A DNA stretch of 64,000 bases. It comes from Janthinobacterium sp. SUN073 (lineage in GTDB: Bacteria; Pseudomonadota; Gammaproteobacteria; Burkholderiales; Burkholderiaceae_D). The notes beneath the pieces were generated by a model. The model saw nothing but the letters and a program-made list of their open reading frames with translations. It ran no database searches and had not been told where the DNA came from. A program made the position numbers and the translations under genes. Where the stretch lies: contig NZ_JAPUBT010000004.1 in NCBI RefSeq assembly GCF_030397665.1, positions 310,001 to 374,000 of the forward strand, given 5' to 3'. Below are positions 22,498 through 31,543 of this stretch, one piece after another; within the stretch, counting starts at the first letter, position 1, and every line of letters starts with the position of its first letter.

Positions 22498-24492
22498 TCA
22501 GAACTGGACCTGTGCATTGGCCAGCCAGGTGCGCCCGGCGCTGGGGAAGCCGTCGGACAGCGCGTAATTGCGGTCACCCAGGTTCGCCACGCCCGCTTCC
22601 AGCGTCAATGCCGGCAAGGGACGGTACACGGCCTTCAGGTTCAGCGTCGTAAAACCGCCAAGTTCCAGGGTGTTCGAGACCCAGCGCCCGCTGTTCGCTT
22701 CAGCGATGGCCACCACGTCGACCTGGCGCGCAGCATGCAGCACGGCGTGCGCCGTCAGCTTGTGGCGCGGCACGTCCGTCAGGCGGATAGCGCGGTCGCT
22801 GACATTTTTCATGTCCGTATACGTGTAGTTGCCGCCGAAATCAAGCCAGGCGCCGGCGCGGCCACGCAAGCCCAGTTCCACGCCGCTGATATGCGCCCGG
22901 CCCGCATTCTGCATCTGCGCGCGCACGCCCGAGACATTCGCCACGCTTTGGATCTTGTCCTTCACGTCGCTGTAGAACAGCGCCGCCTCCAGCGCCAGGC
23001 CTTGCGCATTGCCCTGATAGCCCAGCTCATAGTTCATCGCCTCCTCCGCGCGCAAGGCCGGGTTTTCGATATATGTGCCCAGGCGCTGCGAGTAGCGGTC
23101 CTTCAGGGTCGGCAGGCGCGACTTGCGCGCCACGGTGGCATACACGCGCGATTCAAGTCCGGTCTTGTGGAACAGGCCCGCCTGCAGGTCGGTGGCCGAT
23201 TGATTGGCTGGCAAGGTATACGCATTGCCGGCGCTGTAGACGGTATCAGGGCGCAGTGCATTGCGCGAGGCGCCCAGCGACAGTTCCGTCGCCGCATTGA
23301 GGGCGATGCTGTCTTCCGCACCCAGGGTCCACAGGGCATCCTTGTACCAGGTATTGCGCACGCCCTTGGCGTCGAGTTCCTGGTGCTCGTCGGCCTTGTA
23401 GCTGGCGACGACGCGCAGGCTGTGCGCGGCCAGGCGGAACGATTCGAGTTCCACCGCGCCGCCGTTCGTGCGGTCGTTATAGATGCTGCGCCCGCCGCTG
23501 ACACTGCCCTGGCCACTGGTTTTCAGGGTCGTGTAGCTGCCATTGGTAAACGAGGTGATTTCATTGTCATAGCTATCGTGGTACAGCCGCAATTTCAGGC
23601 GTTCCTGCTGGCCCAGGCGCGTCTGCGAGACGAAATACACGCTTTCCTTGTTCCAGTACGGCCATTGCCAGTAGCGCGCGCCGACGGGGTTGGTCGATGG
23701 CGGCTGGCCCTTTTCGCCATGCTGCTTGTAGTAGCTCAGCGCATACTCGTCGCCCGCCTGCGCGCCATCGGGCGTGTAGCCCACCTTGAACGACAGTTTA
23801 TGGTCCTTGCGATAAGCATTGTTGCGCGTGCCGCCGTCTTCCGTGGCCGTGGGGCGGAAGTCGGACGACATGGGGAAACCGTCGCTGTCGATATACGACA
23901 CACCCGCCTGCAGATACCACAGGCCCTGGTTGGTTCCCACGTTGGCCGATACCTGGCGCTCGCTGCCCGAGCCGAAACCGATGGAGGTATCGCCCTCAAG
24001 GCGCGCCGCGGGTTTGCGCGAGATCAGGTTGATGGCGCCGCCCAGGGTATTGGCGCCGTAAGCCACGGAGCTGAAACCCTTGGCCACCTGGATGGCGGCC
24101 AGGTCGCCAGTCGTGAAGCGGTTGAAATCGACGTAGCCGTCATACGGCACGTAGACGGGAATGCCGTCGATGTACAGCGGCACCTGGCGCGCATCGAAAC
24201 CGCGGATGGCGACGGTTTTTTCGTTGCGTGAATTGGTCGACAGCGACACGCCCGACAGCAAATTGAGGGCGTCGCCCACGTTGTCGCGGTTAAAGCGGCG
24301 CATCTCGGCGCGGCTCACTTGCGCGCCCACCTGCTGTTCCATTTGGCCTGCCTGCTCGCGCTGGCCGATCACCGTCACCGTGCCCAGCACGAACGGCGCC
24401 GCCTCCATCTCATCCTTGCCGCCTGTTTGCTGCGCCTGCGCCATCTGCGCCAGCGCCAGCATCACGGCGCCTGCCATTACCTGTTTCAACAT
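22498..24492 (-). CDS. TonB-dependent outer-membrane receptor
   Basis: 664 residues. A signal peptide (VMAGAVMLALAQMAQA) is followed by the TonB box region, then the plug domain (NVGDALNLLSGVSLSTNSR, VAIRGFDARQVPLYIDG, GANTLGGAINLISRKP) and a 22-strand-type barrel ending in WLANAQVQF with terminal phenylalanine. It imports a siderophore, metal complex, vitamin or other large ligand, driven by TonB. ATG 24492 is chosen; the frame to 24561 starts in an AT-rich regulatory region. Its neighbour is a small exported molybdopterin-fold protein. The ligand is not evident. The promoter region is shared with the divergent IclR regulator. Confidence 0.92.
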   Translation of the reverse strand: MLKQVMAGAVMLALAQMAQAQQTGGKDEMEAAPFVLGTVTVIGQREQAGQMEQQVGAQVSRAEMRRFNRDNVGDALNLLSGVSLSTNSRNEKTVAIRGFDARQVPLYIDGIPVYVPYDGYVDFNRFTTGDLAAIQVAKGFSSVAYGANTLGGAINLISRKPAARLEGDTSIGFGSGSERQVSANVGTNQGLWYLQAGVSYIDSDGFPMSSDFRPTATEDGGTRNNAYRKDHKLSFKVGYTPDGAQAGDEYALSYYKQHGEKGQPPSTNPVGARYWQWPYWNKESVYFVSQTRLGQQERLKLRLYHDSYDNEITSFTNGSYTTLKTSGQGSVSGGRSIYNDRTNGGAVELESFRLAAHSLRVVASYKADEHQELDAKGVRNTWYKDALWTLGAEDSIALNAATELSLGASRNALRPDTVYSAGNAYTLPANQSATDLQAGLFHKTGLESRVYATVARKSRLPTLKDRYSQRLGTYIENPALRAEEAMNYELGYQGNAQGLALEAALFYSDVKDKIQSVANVSGVRAQMQNAGRAHISGVELGLRGRAGAWLDFGGNYTYTDMKNVSDRAIRLTDVPRHKLTAHAVLHAARQVDVVAIAEANSGRWVSNTLELGGFTTLNLKAVYRPLPALTLEAGVANLGDRNYALSDGFPSAGRTWLANAQVQF

Positions 24493-24518
24493 CGTCTTGT
24501 TCTCATCTCTCGTTATAT

Positions 24519-24626
24519 ACGTTATATATCGTCTTATATAGCGATATACAAAAAAATACAAAAAAAGCGGCCGCGCTTGCGGCGACCGTCACCCAACAGC
24601 GCAATATACAGACGTATATAGCGATG
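24519..24626. promoter_or_regulatory. AT-rich array of TATATA-type repeats between tonB receptor and iclR genes
   Basis: In a GC-rich setting this stretch holds repeated (C)GTTATATAC, GTTATATATCG, CTTATATAGCGATATAC and GACGTATATAGCGAT elements. TATATAGCGAT occurs near 24536 and again at 24615, and TATATCG/CGATATA form an inverted pair. It lies just upstream of the TonB receptor and is likely its promoter and operator zone. Confidence 0.45.
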
Positions 24627-24725
24627 CTCAAGCGAGAAGACCAAAAGCGCGCGCACAAGTCAAATTTCATGCCTTTTTCATGCAGCGCAGCATTTCGCTG
24701 TGCGAACGAATGTTTCACAAAACGG

Positions 24726-24754
24726 TTGACAGGCGAGATCCGGCTAGGCAAACT
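24726..24754 (+). promoter_or_regulatory. Candidate promoter of the iclR gene
   Basis: A consensus -35, TTGACA, is at 24726-24731. At 17 bp spacing stands CAAACT (24749-24754), a weak -10. AGGGAG and the iclR start follow within 21 bp, so the leader would be very short. Confidence 0.35.
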
Positions 24755-24774
24755 AATTTCCAGGGAGTCCGCAA

Positions 24775-25611
24775 ATGAAGGCAAATATGAGCAAGATTCA
24801 GACCGCAGCCGATCCGGAACTCATCGTCTTCAGCGATGACGAAGAAGGCAAGGATCGCCAGTTCGTCAACGCGCTGGCGCGCGGACTGGAAGTGCTCCGG
24901 TGCTTCCGCCCCGGCGAAGTGTTCCTGTCGAACGCGGACATGGCCAAGCGCACGGGCATCCCGAAACCGACGATTTCGCGCCTCACCTACACGCTCACCA
25001 AACTCGGCTACCTGAATTATTCGGACAGCCTGGGCAAGTACCAGCTGGGCGCCGGCGTGCTGGCCCTCGGCTACCGCATGCTGTCGAACCTCGACGTGCG
25101 CAAGATGGCGCGTCCGCTGATGGAAGAACTGGCCGAACATGCGCAAGCCTCCGTGTCGCTGGGCACGCGTGACCGCCTCAGCATGGTCTACGTGGAAACC
25201 TGCCGCAGCAGCGCCAACGTCACCCTGCGCCTTGACGTCGGTTCGCGCATTCCCCTGATGACCACGGCCATGGGCAAGGCCCTGCTGTGCATCCTGCCGC
25301 AGGCCGAGCGCGACTACCTGATGGACCATGCGCGCGAGCACGAGACGCAGCGCTGGCCGCGCATCAAGGCCGGCATCGAGCAAGGCTTCAAGGATTACCA
25401 GGACCGGGGCTTTTGCATCTCGGCCGGCGAGTGGCAAAACGACGTGCATGCGGTGGGCGTGCCCATGCTGGGTGCCGATGGCGAACAAGTCATGGCCTTC
25501 AATTGCGGCGGCCCCGCCTTTTTGCTGTCGCGTGAAAAACTCGAATCCGACCTGGGACCGCGCCTGGTCGCCCTGGTCAAGACAGTGGAAAAAAACCTGG
25601 GCCGCGGTTAG
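24775..25611 (+). CDS. IclR-family transcriptional regulator
   Basis: 278 residues. The N-terminal winged helix is at about 28-90 (VNALARGLEVLRCF, LSNADMAKRTGIPKPTISRL, LGYLNYSDSLGKYQLG), followed by the effector domain with LDVGSRIPLMTTAMGKALL and the C-terminal AGEWQNDVHAVGVPML. The chosen ATG at 24775 has AGGGAG 7 nt upstream. It heads the block of acyl-CoA dehydrogenase, ligase and ABC importer on the same strand and is divergent from the TonB receptor, so it likely governs one or both units in response to a small organic acid. Effector unknown. Confidence 0.92.
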   Translation: MKANMSKIQTAADPELIVFSDDEEGKDRQFVNALARGLEVLRCFRPGEVFLSNADMAKRTGIPKPTISRLTYTLTKLGYLNYSDSLGKYQLGAGVLALGYRMLSNLDVRKMARPLMEELAEHAQASVSLGTRDRLSMVYVETCRSSANVTLRLDVGSRIPLMTTAMGKALLCILPQAERDYLMDHAREHETQRWPRIKAGIEQGFKDYQDRGFCISAGEWQNDVHAVGVPMLGADGEQVMAFNCGGPAFLLSREKLESDLGPRLVALVKTVEKNLGRG

Positions 25612-25662
25612 ACTGCGCGCCCCCTCTCAACGACAGCTCACATCAAAGCGCCGAGGAAACCG

Positions 25663-26817
25663 ATGATACGCGACGAAGAAACCCTGAACATCCTGCTCGA
25701 CAGCATCGCCCGTTTCGTGCGCGAAGTGCTGGTGCCGAACGAGGCGCTGGTGGCCGAAACGGACACGATACCGCCCGCCATCGTGGCGCAGATGCGCGAA
25801 CTGGGCCTGTTCGGCCTGTCCATCCCGGAAGCCTACGGCGGCCTGGAACTGAGCATGGAAGAGGAAGTCAGGGTCGCGTTTGAAATCGCCCGCACCTCGC
25901 CCGCCTTCCGCTCGCTGATCGGCACGAACAACGGCATCGGCTCGCAAGGTATCGTTATCGACGGCACGGAAGCGCAAAAACAATACTATCTGCCCAAGCT
26001 GGCGGCCGGCGAGATCATCGGCTCGTTCGCCCTGACGGAAGCGGGATCAGGCTCCGACGCGGCATCGCTGCGCACGAGCGCCGTGCGCGATGGCGATTTC
26101 TATATCCTCAACGGCAGCAAGCGCTATATCACCAACGCGCCCGAGGCGAGCATTTTTACCGTGATGGCGCGCACGGACCCCGTCAAACGGGGCGCCTCGG
26201 CCATTTCCGCCTTCATCGTGGAAAAGGATACGCCGGGCCTCTCGCTGGGAAAAATCGATAAAAAGATGGGCCAGCAAGGCGCGCATACCTGCGACGTTAT
26301 CTTTGAAAACTGCCGTGTGCCGGCCGCGAACATCATCGGCGGCAAGGAAGGCGTGGGTTTTAAAACGGCCATGAAGGTGCTCGACAAGGGCCGCCTGCAC
26401 ATCGCCGCCGTCTGCGTGGGCGCCGCCGAACGCATGCTGGGCGACGCCCTGGCGTATGCGATGGAGCGCCAGCAGTTCGGCCAACCCATCGCCGAGTTCC
26501 AGCTGATCCAGGCCATGCTGGCCGACAGCAAGGCCGAGATTTACGCGGCGCGCAGCATGGTGCTCGATTGCGCGCGCCGGCGCGACAACAAGGAAGACAT
26601 TTCGACGGAAGCGTCGTGCTGCAAGCTGTTCGCCTCCGAAATGTGCGGCAGAGTGGCTGACCGCTCCGTGCAGATCCACGGCGGCGCCGGCTACATCAGC
26701 GAATACGCGGCCGAACGCTTCTACCGCGACGTGCGCCTGTTCCGCATCTACGAAGGCACGACGCAGATCCAGCAGATCGTCATCGCCCGCAACATGATCA
26801 AGGCAGCGCAAAAGTGA
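25663..26817 (+). CDS. Acyl-CoA dehydrogenase
   Basis: 384 residues, standard length. Flavin and substrate signatures are present: FALTEAGSGSDAASLRTSA near residues 124-142, RYITNAPEASIFTVMARTD, the helical QFGQPIAEFQLIQAMLAD, and IHGGAGYISEYAAERFYRD. The catalytic glutamate is in the C-terminal IYEGTTQIQQ, as in short- and medium-chain enzymes. It oxidises an acyl-CoA to the enoyl-CoA and passes electrons to ETF. GAGGAAACCG precedes the ATG. It follows the IclR gene by 51 bp and precedes an acyl-CoA ligase by 11 bp, so both probably act in sequence on one imported acid. Confidence 0.92.
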   Translation: MIRDEETLNILLDSIARFVREVLVPNEALVAETDTIPPAIVAQMRELGLFGLSIPEAYGGLELSMEEEVRVAFEIARTSPAFRSLIGTNNGIGSQGIVIDGTEAQKQYYLPKLAAGEIIGSFALTEAGSGSDAASLRTSAVRDGDFYILNGSKRYITNAPEASIFTVMARTDPVKRGASAISAFIVEKDTPGLSLGKIDKKMGQQGAHTCDVIFENCRVPAANIIGGKEGVGFKTAMKVLDKGRLHIAAVCVGAAERMLGDALAYAMERQQFGQPIAEFQLIQAMLADSKAEIYAARSMVLDCARRRDNKEDISTEASCCKLFASEMCGRVADRSVQIHGGAGYISEYAAERFYRDVRLFRIYEGTTQIQQIVIARNMIKAAQK

Positions 26818-26828
26818 AGGAGGCCGCG

Positions 26829-28367
26829 ATGGACATTCCCGCCCTGCTGGCGCACTTGCCGGCACGCCTGTCGGCCATCCCTATCTATTGGGCGATGCGC
26901 GCGCCGGACGCGCCCGCGCTGCATGAAGGGGGCCGCAGCTGGACCTACGCGCAGCTGCAGCGCAGTGTGGAAAGCGCCGCGCAGCTGCTGCGGCAGCTGG
27001 ACGTGCGCGCCGGCGACCGCCTGATGGTGGTGGGCGAGAACTGCGCGCTGCAGGTGGCGCTGATCTTCGCAGCGGCCAGCATCGACGCGTGGATCGTCAA
27101 CGTCAATGCGCGCCTGTCGGCGCGCGAGATCGACAGCATCGCAGGCCACTGCTCGGCGCGGCGGCTGCTGTTCCTGGCCGGCGCCTCGCCGGAAGCGGCC
27201 GCGCATGCCGCACGTCTGGGCGCGGCCAGCGCCACGGTCGACGGCATGGGAGAACTGCTGGCGGGTGAGTTGAACGAGGCAGCCATCGCGGAAGATACGG
27301 TCCCCGGCAACGAACAGGTGGCCGCACTGATCTACACGACGGGTACCACGGGACAGTCGAAAGGCGTGATGCTGACGCACCGCAACCTGCTGTTCATCGC
27401 CGCCGTCTCCAGCACCCTGCGTGGCCTGACCAGCAGCGACCGCGCCTATGGCGTGCTGCCGATTTCGCACGTGTACGGCCTGGCCTCGGTGACCCTGGGT
27501 ACCCTGTATGCGGGCGCCGCCCTCTATCTGGTGCCGCGCTTCTCCGTCGATGGCCTGCTCTCGGCCCTGAAGAATGACGGTTTGACCATCGTGCAGGGCG
27601 TGCCCGCCATGTACGCCAAGCTGCTGCAAACTCTGGGCGGCGCCGATACGCCGCTGCCCACACGGCTGCGCTTTGCGTATGCGGGCGGCTCGCCGCTGGC
27701 GCCGTCGCTCAAGCGCGAGGTGGAAAAGCTGCTGGGTACCGCGCTGCACAATGGCTACGGCATGACGGAAAGCGCTCCCACCATCAGCCAGACGCGCCTG
27801 GATGCGCCGCGCCGCGACGATTCGGTGGGCATGCCGATCCCCGGCGTGGAAGTACGCGTGGTGAACGTGGCCGGCCTGGATGTGACGCCGGGCGAGCCGG
27901 GAGAATTATGGATACGCGGACCGAACATCATGGCCGGCTACTACCGCGAACCGGCCATGACGGCGGCCACCATGCGTGAAGGCGGCTGGCTCAATACGGG
28001 CGACATGGCGCGCCAGGAACCGGACGGCGCGCTGTTCGTTGTCGGGCGCACCAAGGAACTGATCATCCGCTCCGGCTTCAATGTGTATCCGCTGGAAGTG
28101 GAAACGGCGCTCAACGCCCACCCATCCGTGGTGCAGTCGGCCGTGGTCGGGCGCACGCTGGACGATGGCAACGAAGATGTCATCGCCTACGTGGAACTGG
28201 ACCCGCGCCAGCCCGCCAGCGTGGCACAATTGCAGGCCTGGCTGGCGCAAACGCTGTCGCCGTACAAATGCCCGTCCGCCATCATCGTCATGGAAGCGCT
28301 GCCGGCGGCCGCCACGGGCAAGATTTTAAAGGGGCAGCTGCGGCAAATGGCGCAGAATGCCCGATAA
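26829..28367 (+). CDS. AMP-dependent acyl-CoA synthetase/ligase
   Basis: 512 residues of the ANL superfamily. The AMP-binding P-loop IYTTGTTGQSKGVMLTHRN lies near residues 168-186; NGYGMTESAPTISQ is the second core motif; LNTGDMARQEPDGALFVVGR and KELIIRSGFNVYPLEVE mark the hinge to the C-terminal lid; the catalytic lysine is in AATGKILKGQL. AAGGAGG precedes the ATG at 26829. It activates a carboxylic acid as its CoA thioester, supplying the acyl-CoA dehydrogenase encoded just before it. The chain type cannot be told from these motifs; a short-to-medium or branched acid fits the neighbouring importer. Confidence 0.9.
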   Translation: MDIPALLAHLPARLSAIPIYWAMRAPDAPALHEGGRSWTYAQLQRSVESAAQLLRQLDVRAGDRLMVVGENCALQVALIFAAASIDAWIVNVNARLSAREIDSIAGHCSARRLLFLAGASPEAAAHAARLGAASATVDGMGELLAGELNEAAIAEDTVPGNEQVAALIYTTGTTGQSKGVMLTHRNLLFIAAVSSTLRGLTSSDRAYGVLPISHVYGLASVTLGTLYAGAALYLVPRFSVDGLLSALKNDGLTIVQGVPAMYAKLLQTLGGADTPLPTRLRFAYAGGSPLAPSLKREVEKLLGTALHNGYGMTESAPTISQTRLDAPRRDDSVGMPIPGVEVRVVNVAGLDVTPGEPGELWIRGPNIMAGYYREPAMTAATMREGGWLNTGDMARQEPDGALFVVGRTKELIIRSGFNVYPLEVETALNAHPSVVQSAVVGRTLDDGNEDVIAYVELDPRQPASVAQLQAWLAQTLSPYKCPSAIIVMEALPAAATGKILKGQLRQMAQNAR

Positions 28368-28427
28368 GTTGACCATAATGTACCAGACCCGAGAATAAAA
28401 CCAAGCCACATCACCGGAGGAGACACG

Positions 28428-29594
28428 ATGAAACGCACCTACACACGCATCGCCATGGCAGCGCTGGTTGCCAGCGCCTGGATGACGCAGGCCAGCGCCG
28501 ACGAATTCCTGGTCGGCGCGGAAATCCCGCTGACGGGCAACCTGGCGCGGGTCGGCGCCGGCATGCAGGAAGGGATCATGGTCGCGGCCGAAGTCTTCAA
28601 CAAGACCAACGGCAAGCACACCATCAAGATCATCACCGTCGACGACGAATCGGCGCCCGCCAAGGCCATCGCCGCCGTGGAAAAGCTGGCCAGCCAGGGC
28701 GTGGTGGCCATCACGGGCGGCTATGGCTCGAACAATATCTCGCCCGCCTCGGACACTGCCAATAAACTGGGCCTCGTCTACATCACCTCGGGCGGCGTGG
28801 ACGACAGCCTGGTAGCGAGCGGACGCAAGAATTTTTTCCGCATCAATAACACGGCCGGCTATGAAAAAGCCATGCTGGGACTACTGCAGGACGTGGGCGC
28901 CAAGTCCGTCTCCATCGTGTATTCGACCAAGGATGCCACCACGGGCCTGGCGAAAGACGTGGAGAAAGCCCTGACGGCCAAAGGCGTGAAGGTGACGACG
29001 CATTCGTTCGACCCGGCCATTACCGACTTCAAGCCCATCATCAACAAGATCAAGCTGCAGGATAAATCGGAAGTGGTGGCCATGGTCGGCTACGAAAACG
29101 ATTACGTGGGCATCATCCGCGCCGCCCGCGTCCTGAAACCGAAGATCAAGGCCATGGTGGGCGTGTGGTCGCTGGCCACGCCAAAAATGGCGGCCGACTT
29201 CCCCGACCTGATGCCGAACGTGTTCGGCACGGCCCTGCTGCCCTTCCCCACCGAATTCAAGACGGCCGACGGCAAGGCCTTCAGCGACGCCTACAAGCAG
29301 CTGTACAAGAAAGAGCCGGACTACCTTGGCCAGTTCGGCTACGTGCAATCGATGCTGCTGTTCGAAGCCATCGCGCGCGCGGCCGACAAGGGCACGCTCA
29401 AGAAAGGCGGCGTGGCCGAGGAAATGCGCAAGACGGACCGCGAAACCCTGATCGGCCGGGTGCAGTTCGCCGCCAATGGCGACAACCAGAACTTCGTGCA
29501 CCGCATGGCGCAGCACCAGGACAAGAAGGTGGTGATCGTCTGGCCGAAGGAACACGCCACGGGCAAGCTGGCCTACCCAGCCCTGCCCTGGTAA
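28428..29594 (+). CDS. Branched-chain-type ABC transporter substrate-binding protein
   Basis: 388 residues. A signal peptide of about 25 residues ends in ASA before DEFLVGAEIPLTG, the typical start of the mature LivJ-type fold. VKAIAAVEKLASQGVVAITGG-like helices and PAITDFKPIINKIKL belong to the two-lobed type I periplasmic binding fold. GGAGGAG lies before the ATG. It is followed by two permease and two ATPase genes, forming a complete importer. Family members bind branched amino acids, but many recognise aromatic or other carboxylic acids. The catabolic neighbours favour an organic acid here. Confidence 0.9.
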   Translation: MKRTYTRIAMAALVASAWMTQASADEFLVGAEIPLTGNLARVGAGMQEGIMVAAEVFNKTNGKHTIKIITVDDESAPAKAIAAVEKLASQGVVAITGGYGSNNISPASDTANKLGLVYITSGGVDDSLVASGRKNFFRINNTAGYEKAMLGLLQDVGAKSVSIVYSTKDATTGLAKDVEKALTAKGVKVTTHSFDPAITDFKPIINKIKLQDKSEVVAMVGYENDYVGIIRAARVLKPKIKAMVGVWSLATPKMAADFPDLMPNVFGTALLPFPTEFKTADGKAFSDAYKQLYKKEPDYLGQFGYVQSMLLFEAIARAADKGTLKKGGVAEEMRKTDRETLIGRVQFAANGDNQNFVHRMAQHQDKKVVIVWPKEHATGKLAYPALPW

Positions 29595-29650
29595 ACGGCA
29601 GCCGCCCCCTGCACACGCGCGCGCCTCCGACTGGGCGTGCACCGATGAAC

Positions 29651-29690
29651 GGCATCCCTGGCGCATACTTCGCGATGCGCCAGGGATGCC
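29651..29690 (+). promoter_or_regulatory. 16-bp perfect stem-loop between binding-protein and permease genes
   Basis: The arms at 29651-29666 (GGCATCCCTGGCGCAT) and 29675-29690 pair perfectly around an 8-nt loop. There is no T-run, so it is not a canonical terminator. Such intercistronic stems often stabilise the upstream binding-protein mRNA against 3' decay, giving more binding protein than permease. Confidence 0.6.
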
Positions 29691-29705
29691 CGACGGGATG
29701 ACGAC

Positions 29706-30578
29706 ATGACAGAATTAATCTTGCAAGCCCTGTATTCAGGCTTGCTGCAGGGCGGCTCCTACGCCCTGATCGCACTGGGACTGGCGCTGGTCTTCGGCAC
29801 CATGAAAGTGATCAACCTGGCGCACGGCGAACTGGTGCTGCTGGCCGCCTATATCGCCTACAGCGTGGAGTCAAGCCTGGGACTCGGGCCCATGTTCGCC
29901 ATTCCCATCGCGCTGGTGATCGTCAGCCTGACGTCCGTGGGCGTGTATCTGATCGTCAGCCGCATCAAGAAGGACCGCGAAATCAATTCGCTGATCCTCA
30001 CCTACGGCATCGGCGTCATTCTCACCAATGTCATCCTGCTGGTATGGAAGGCCGACATCCGCTCGACCTCATCGAGCTGGCTGCAGGAAGGCATCGAGAT
30101 CGGCCCGTTTTTCAGCATGCGCAGCGAAGTGATTTTCTTCGGCGTCAGCCTGGTGCTGATGGCGGCCCTGTGGCGCTGGCTCGCCACCAGCTGGTATGGC
30201 CGCGCCGTGCGCGCCGTGTCCAGCAACCGCGACGCGGCCAAGCTGATGGGCATCGACCCGGGCCGCACGGAACTGGTCTCCTTTTTAGTCGCAGGCATCC
30301 TGGCCGCCTTCGCCGGTGTCGCCCTGTTCAGCTATGGCGTGATCCAGCCCGCCTACGGTGGCGCGTTGACGGTGAAAGCCTTCATCATCACGGTCCTGGC
30401 CGGCATCGGTTCGATTCCCGGCGTGCTGCTGGCCGCCGTGCTGCTGGGCGTGGCCGAAGCGCTGACCGTCACCCTGGCCAGCTCCGCGCTGCAGGAATTG
30501 TCCGGCATGGTGCTGTTCCTGCTGGTGCTGTTCATCATGCCGAACGGCCTGTTCGGCGCACAACGGAGGCGCGGATGA
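29706..30578 (+). CDS. livH: LivH-type ABC transporter permease
   Basis: 290 residues with about eight hydrophobic helices. The family's opening, GLLQGGSYALIALGLALVFG, is at residues 14-33, followed by GTMKVINLAHGELVLLAAY and the EAA-like segment AVSSNRDAAKLMGID. It is one of two inner-membrane channel subunits of the importer. The start is a weakly preceded ATG at 29706, after the intercistronic stem-loop. The gene overlaps livM by ATGA. The symbol reflects the family; substrate is likely not leucine. Confidence 0.9.
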   Translation: MTELILQALYSGLLQGGSYALIALGLALVFGTMKVINLAHGELVLLAAYIAYSVESSLGLGPMFAIPIALVIVSLTSVGVYLIVSRIKKDREINSLILTYGIGVILTNVILLVWKADIRSTSSSWLQEGIEIGPFFSMRSEVIFFGVSLVLMAALWRWLATSWYGRAVRAVSSNRDAAKLMGIDPGRTELVSFLVAGILAAFAGVALFSYGVIQPAYGGALTVKAFIITVLAGIGSIPGVLLAAVLLGVAEALTVTLASSALQELSGMVLFLLVLFIMPNGLFGAQRRRG

Positions 30579-31543
30579 AGCGCTCAACACTGATTTCAAC
30601 GGCCGGTTTGCTGCTGACCGCCTATGTCGCCGTGCCGCTGGCCCTCGGCGGCAACCAGTATGTGATGAGCATGGTGGTGGCGGCCCTGATCATCGGCGGC
30701 GTGGCCATGTCCTGGGCCCTGCTCGGTAATTTGGGCGGCATGGTCAGCTTCGGCCATGCGGCCTTCTTTGGCGTGGGCGCGTATGTCTCCGCGCTGACCA
30801 CCGTGAAACTGGGCTTGCCCGTGTTTGCCGCCATGCTGCTCGGTGGCGCGGGGGCGGCCATCGCCGCCGTCATCATGTTGCCCGTGCTGCGCCTGCGCGG
30901 GCCGTACTTTGCGCTGGCCATCCTCGCCTACGCCCACATCTTCCGCATCCTGGCCACGGAATGGAGTGCCCTCACGGGCGGCGCCGGTGGCATCAACAAT
31001 ATTCCCACCCTGCCCACTGTCTTCGGCTTCGACTTGGCCAGCAAGACGGGCGCCTACCTGGTGGTGCTGACCCTGGTGGTGTGCTGCGCGTTTGCCTACA
31101 GCCGCATCCGCGCCAGCCATTACGGCATCGCCCTGCGCGCCATGCACGACAGCGAAGACGCCACGCGCGTCGTCGGCGTCAACAGCACCTTGCTGAAAGG
31201 TGCCATGCTGCTGGTGTCGGCCTTCATGGCGGGCCTGTTCGGCGCCTTCAACGCCCACTACATCAACTTCCTGGAGCCGGATTACGCCTTCAACAGCCTA
31301 TGGGTGACCTTGCCCATCGTGGCAGCCATCTTCGGTGGCTACCGCACGATACTCGGCCCCGTGCTGGGCGCCGTGGTGGTCTACCTGGTCGACCAGCTGA
31401 TCTTCAAGTCGCTGATTCCCACGGGCCACCAGCTGGTGCTGGGCGTGCTGCTGGTGGCGATGATTGTCTTCAGTCCGAACGGCCTGCTGCCGCTGCTGCG
31501 CAAATTGGTCAAGGGCAAAGCGAAGGAGAACGCACATGCTTGA
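30575..31543 (+). CDS. livM: LivM-type ABC transporter permease
   Basis: 322 residues with eight to nine hydrophobic helices. ALLGNLGGMVSFGHAAFFGV near residue 50 and VLRLRGPYFALAILAYAHI are hallmark LivM stretches; RAMHDSEDATRVVGVN is the coupling-helix region. ATG 30575 has GGAGG upstream and overlaps the livH stop as ATGA; the much longer open frame beginning at 30044 lies inside livH and is not real. It pairs with LivH as the second channel subunit. Its end overlaps livG by 8 bp. Confidence 0.92.
   Translation: MKRSTLISTAGLLLTAYVAVPLALGGNQYVMSMVVAALIIGGVAMSWALLGNLGGMVSFGHAAFFGVGAYVSALTTVKLGLPVFAAMLLGGAGAAIAAVIMLPVLRLRGPYFALAILAYAHIFRILATEWSALTGGAGGINNIPTLPTVFGFDLASKTGAYLVVLTLVVCCAFAYSRIRASHYGIALRAMHDSEDATRVVGVNSTLLKGAMLLVSAFMAGLFGAFNAHYINFLEPDYAFNSLWVTLPIVAAIFGGYRTILGPVLGAVVVYLVDQLIFKSLIPTGHQLVLGVLLVAMIVFSPNGLLPLLRKLVKGKAKENAHA

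Noticed and set aside
21904-24231. A 775-codon plus-strand frame across the TonB receptor
   Set aside because: Antisense to the receptor and the molybdopterin-fold gene, both well supported.
29645-29701. An 18-codon frame running through the importer stem-loop
   Set aside because: No ribosome site, and the coding is forced by the palindrome.
30044-30574. In-frame extension of livM to 30044
   Set aside because: It lies entirely inside livH and the extra sequence has no membrane character; GGAGG and ATGA overlap mark the real start at 30575.
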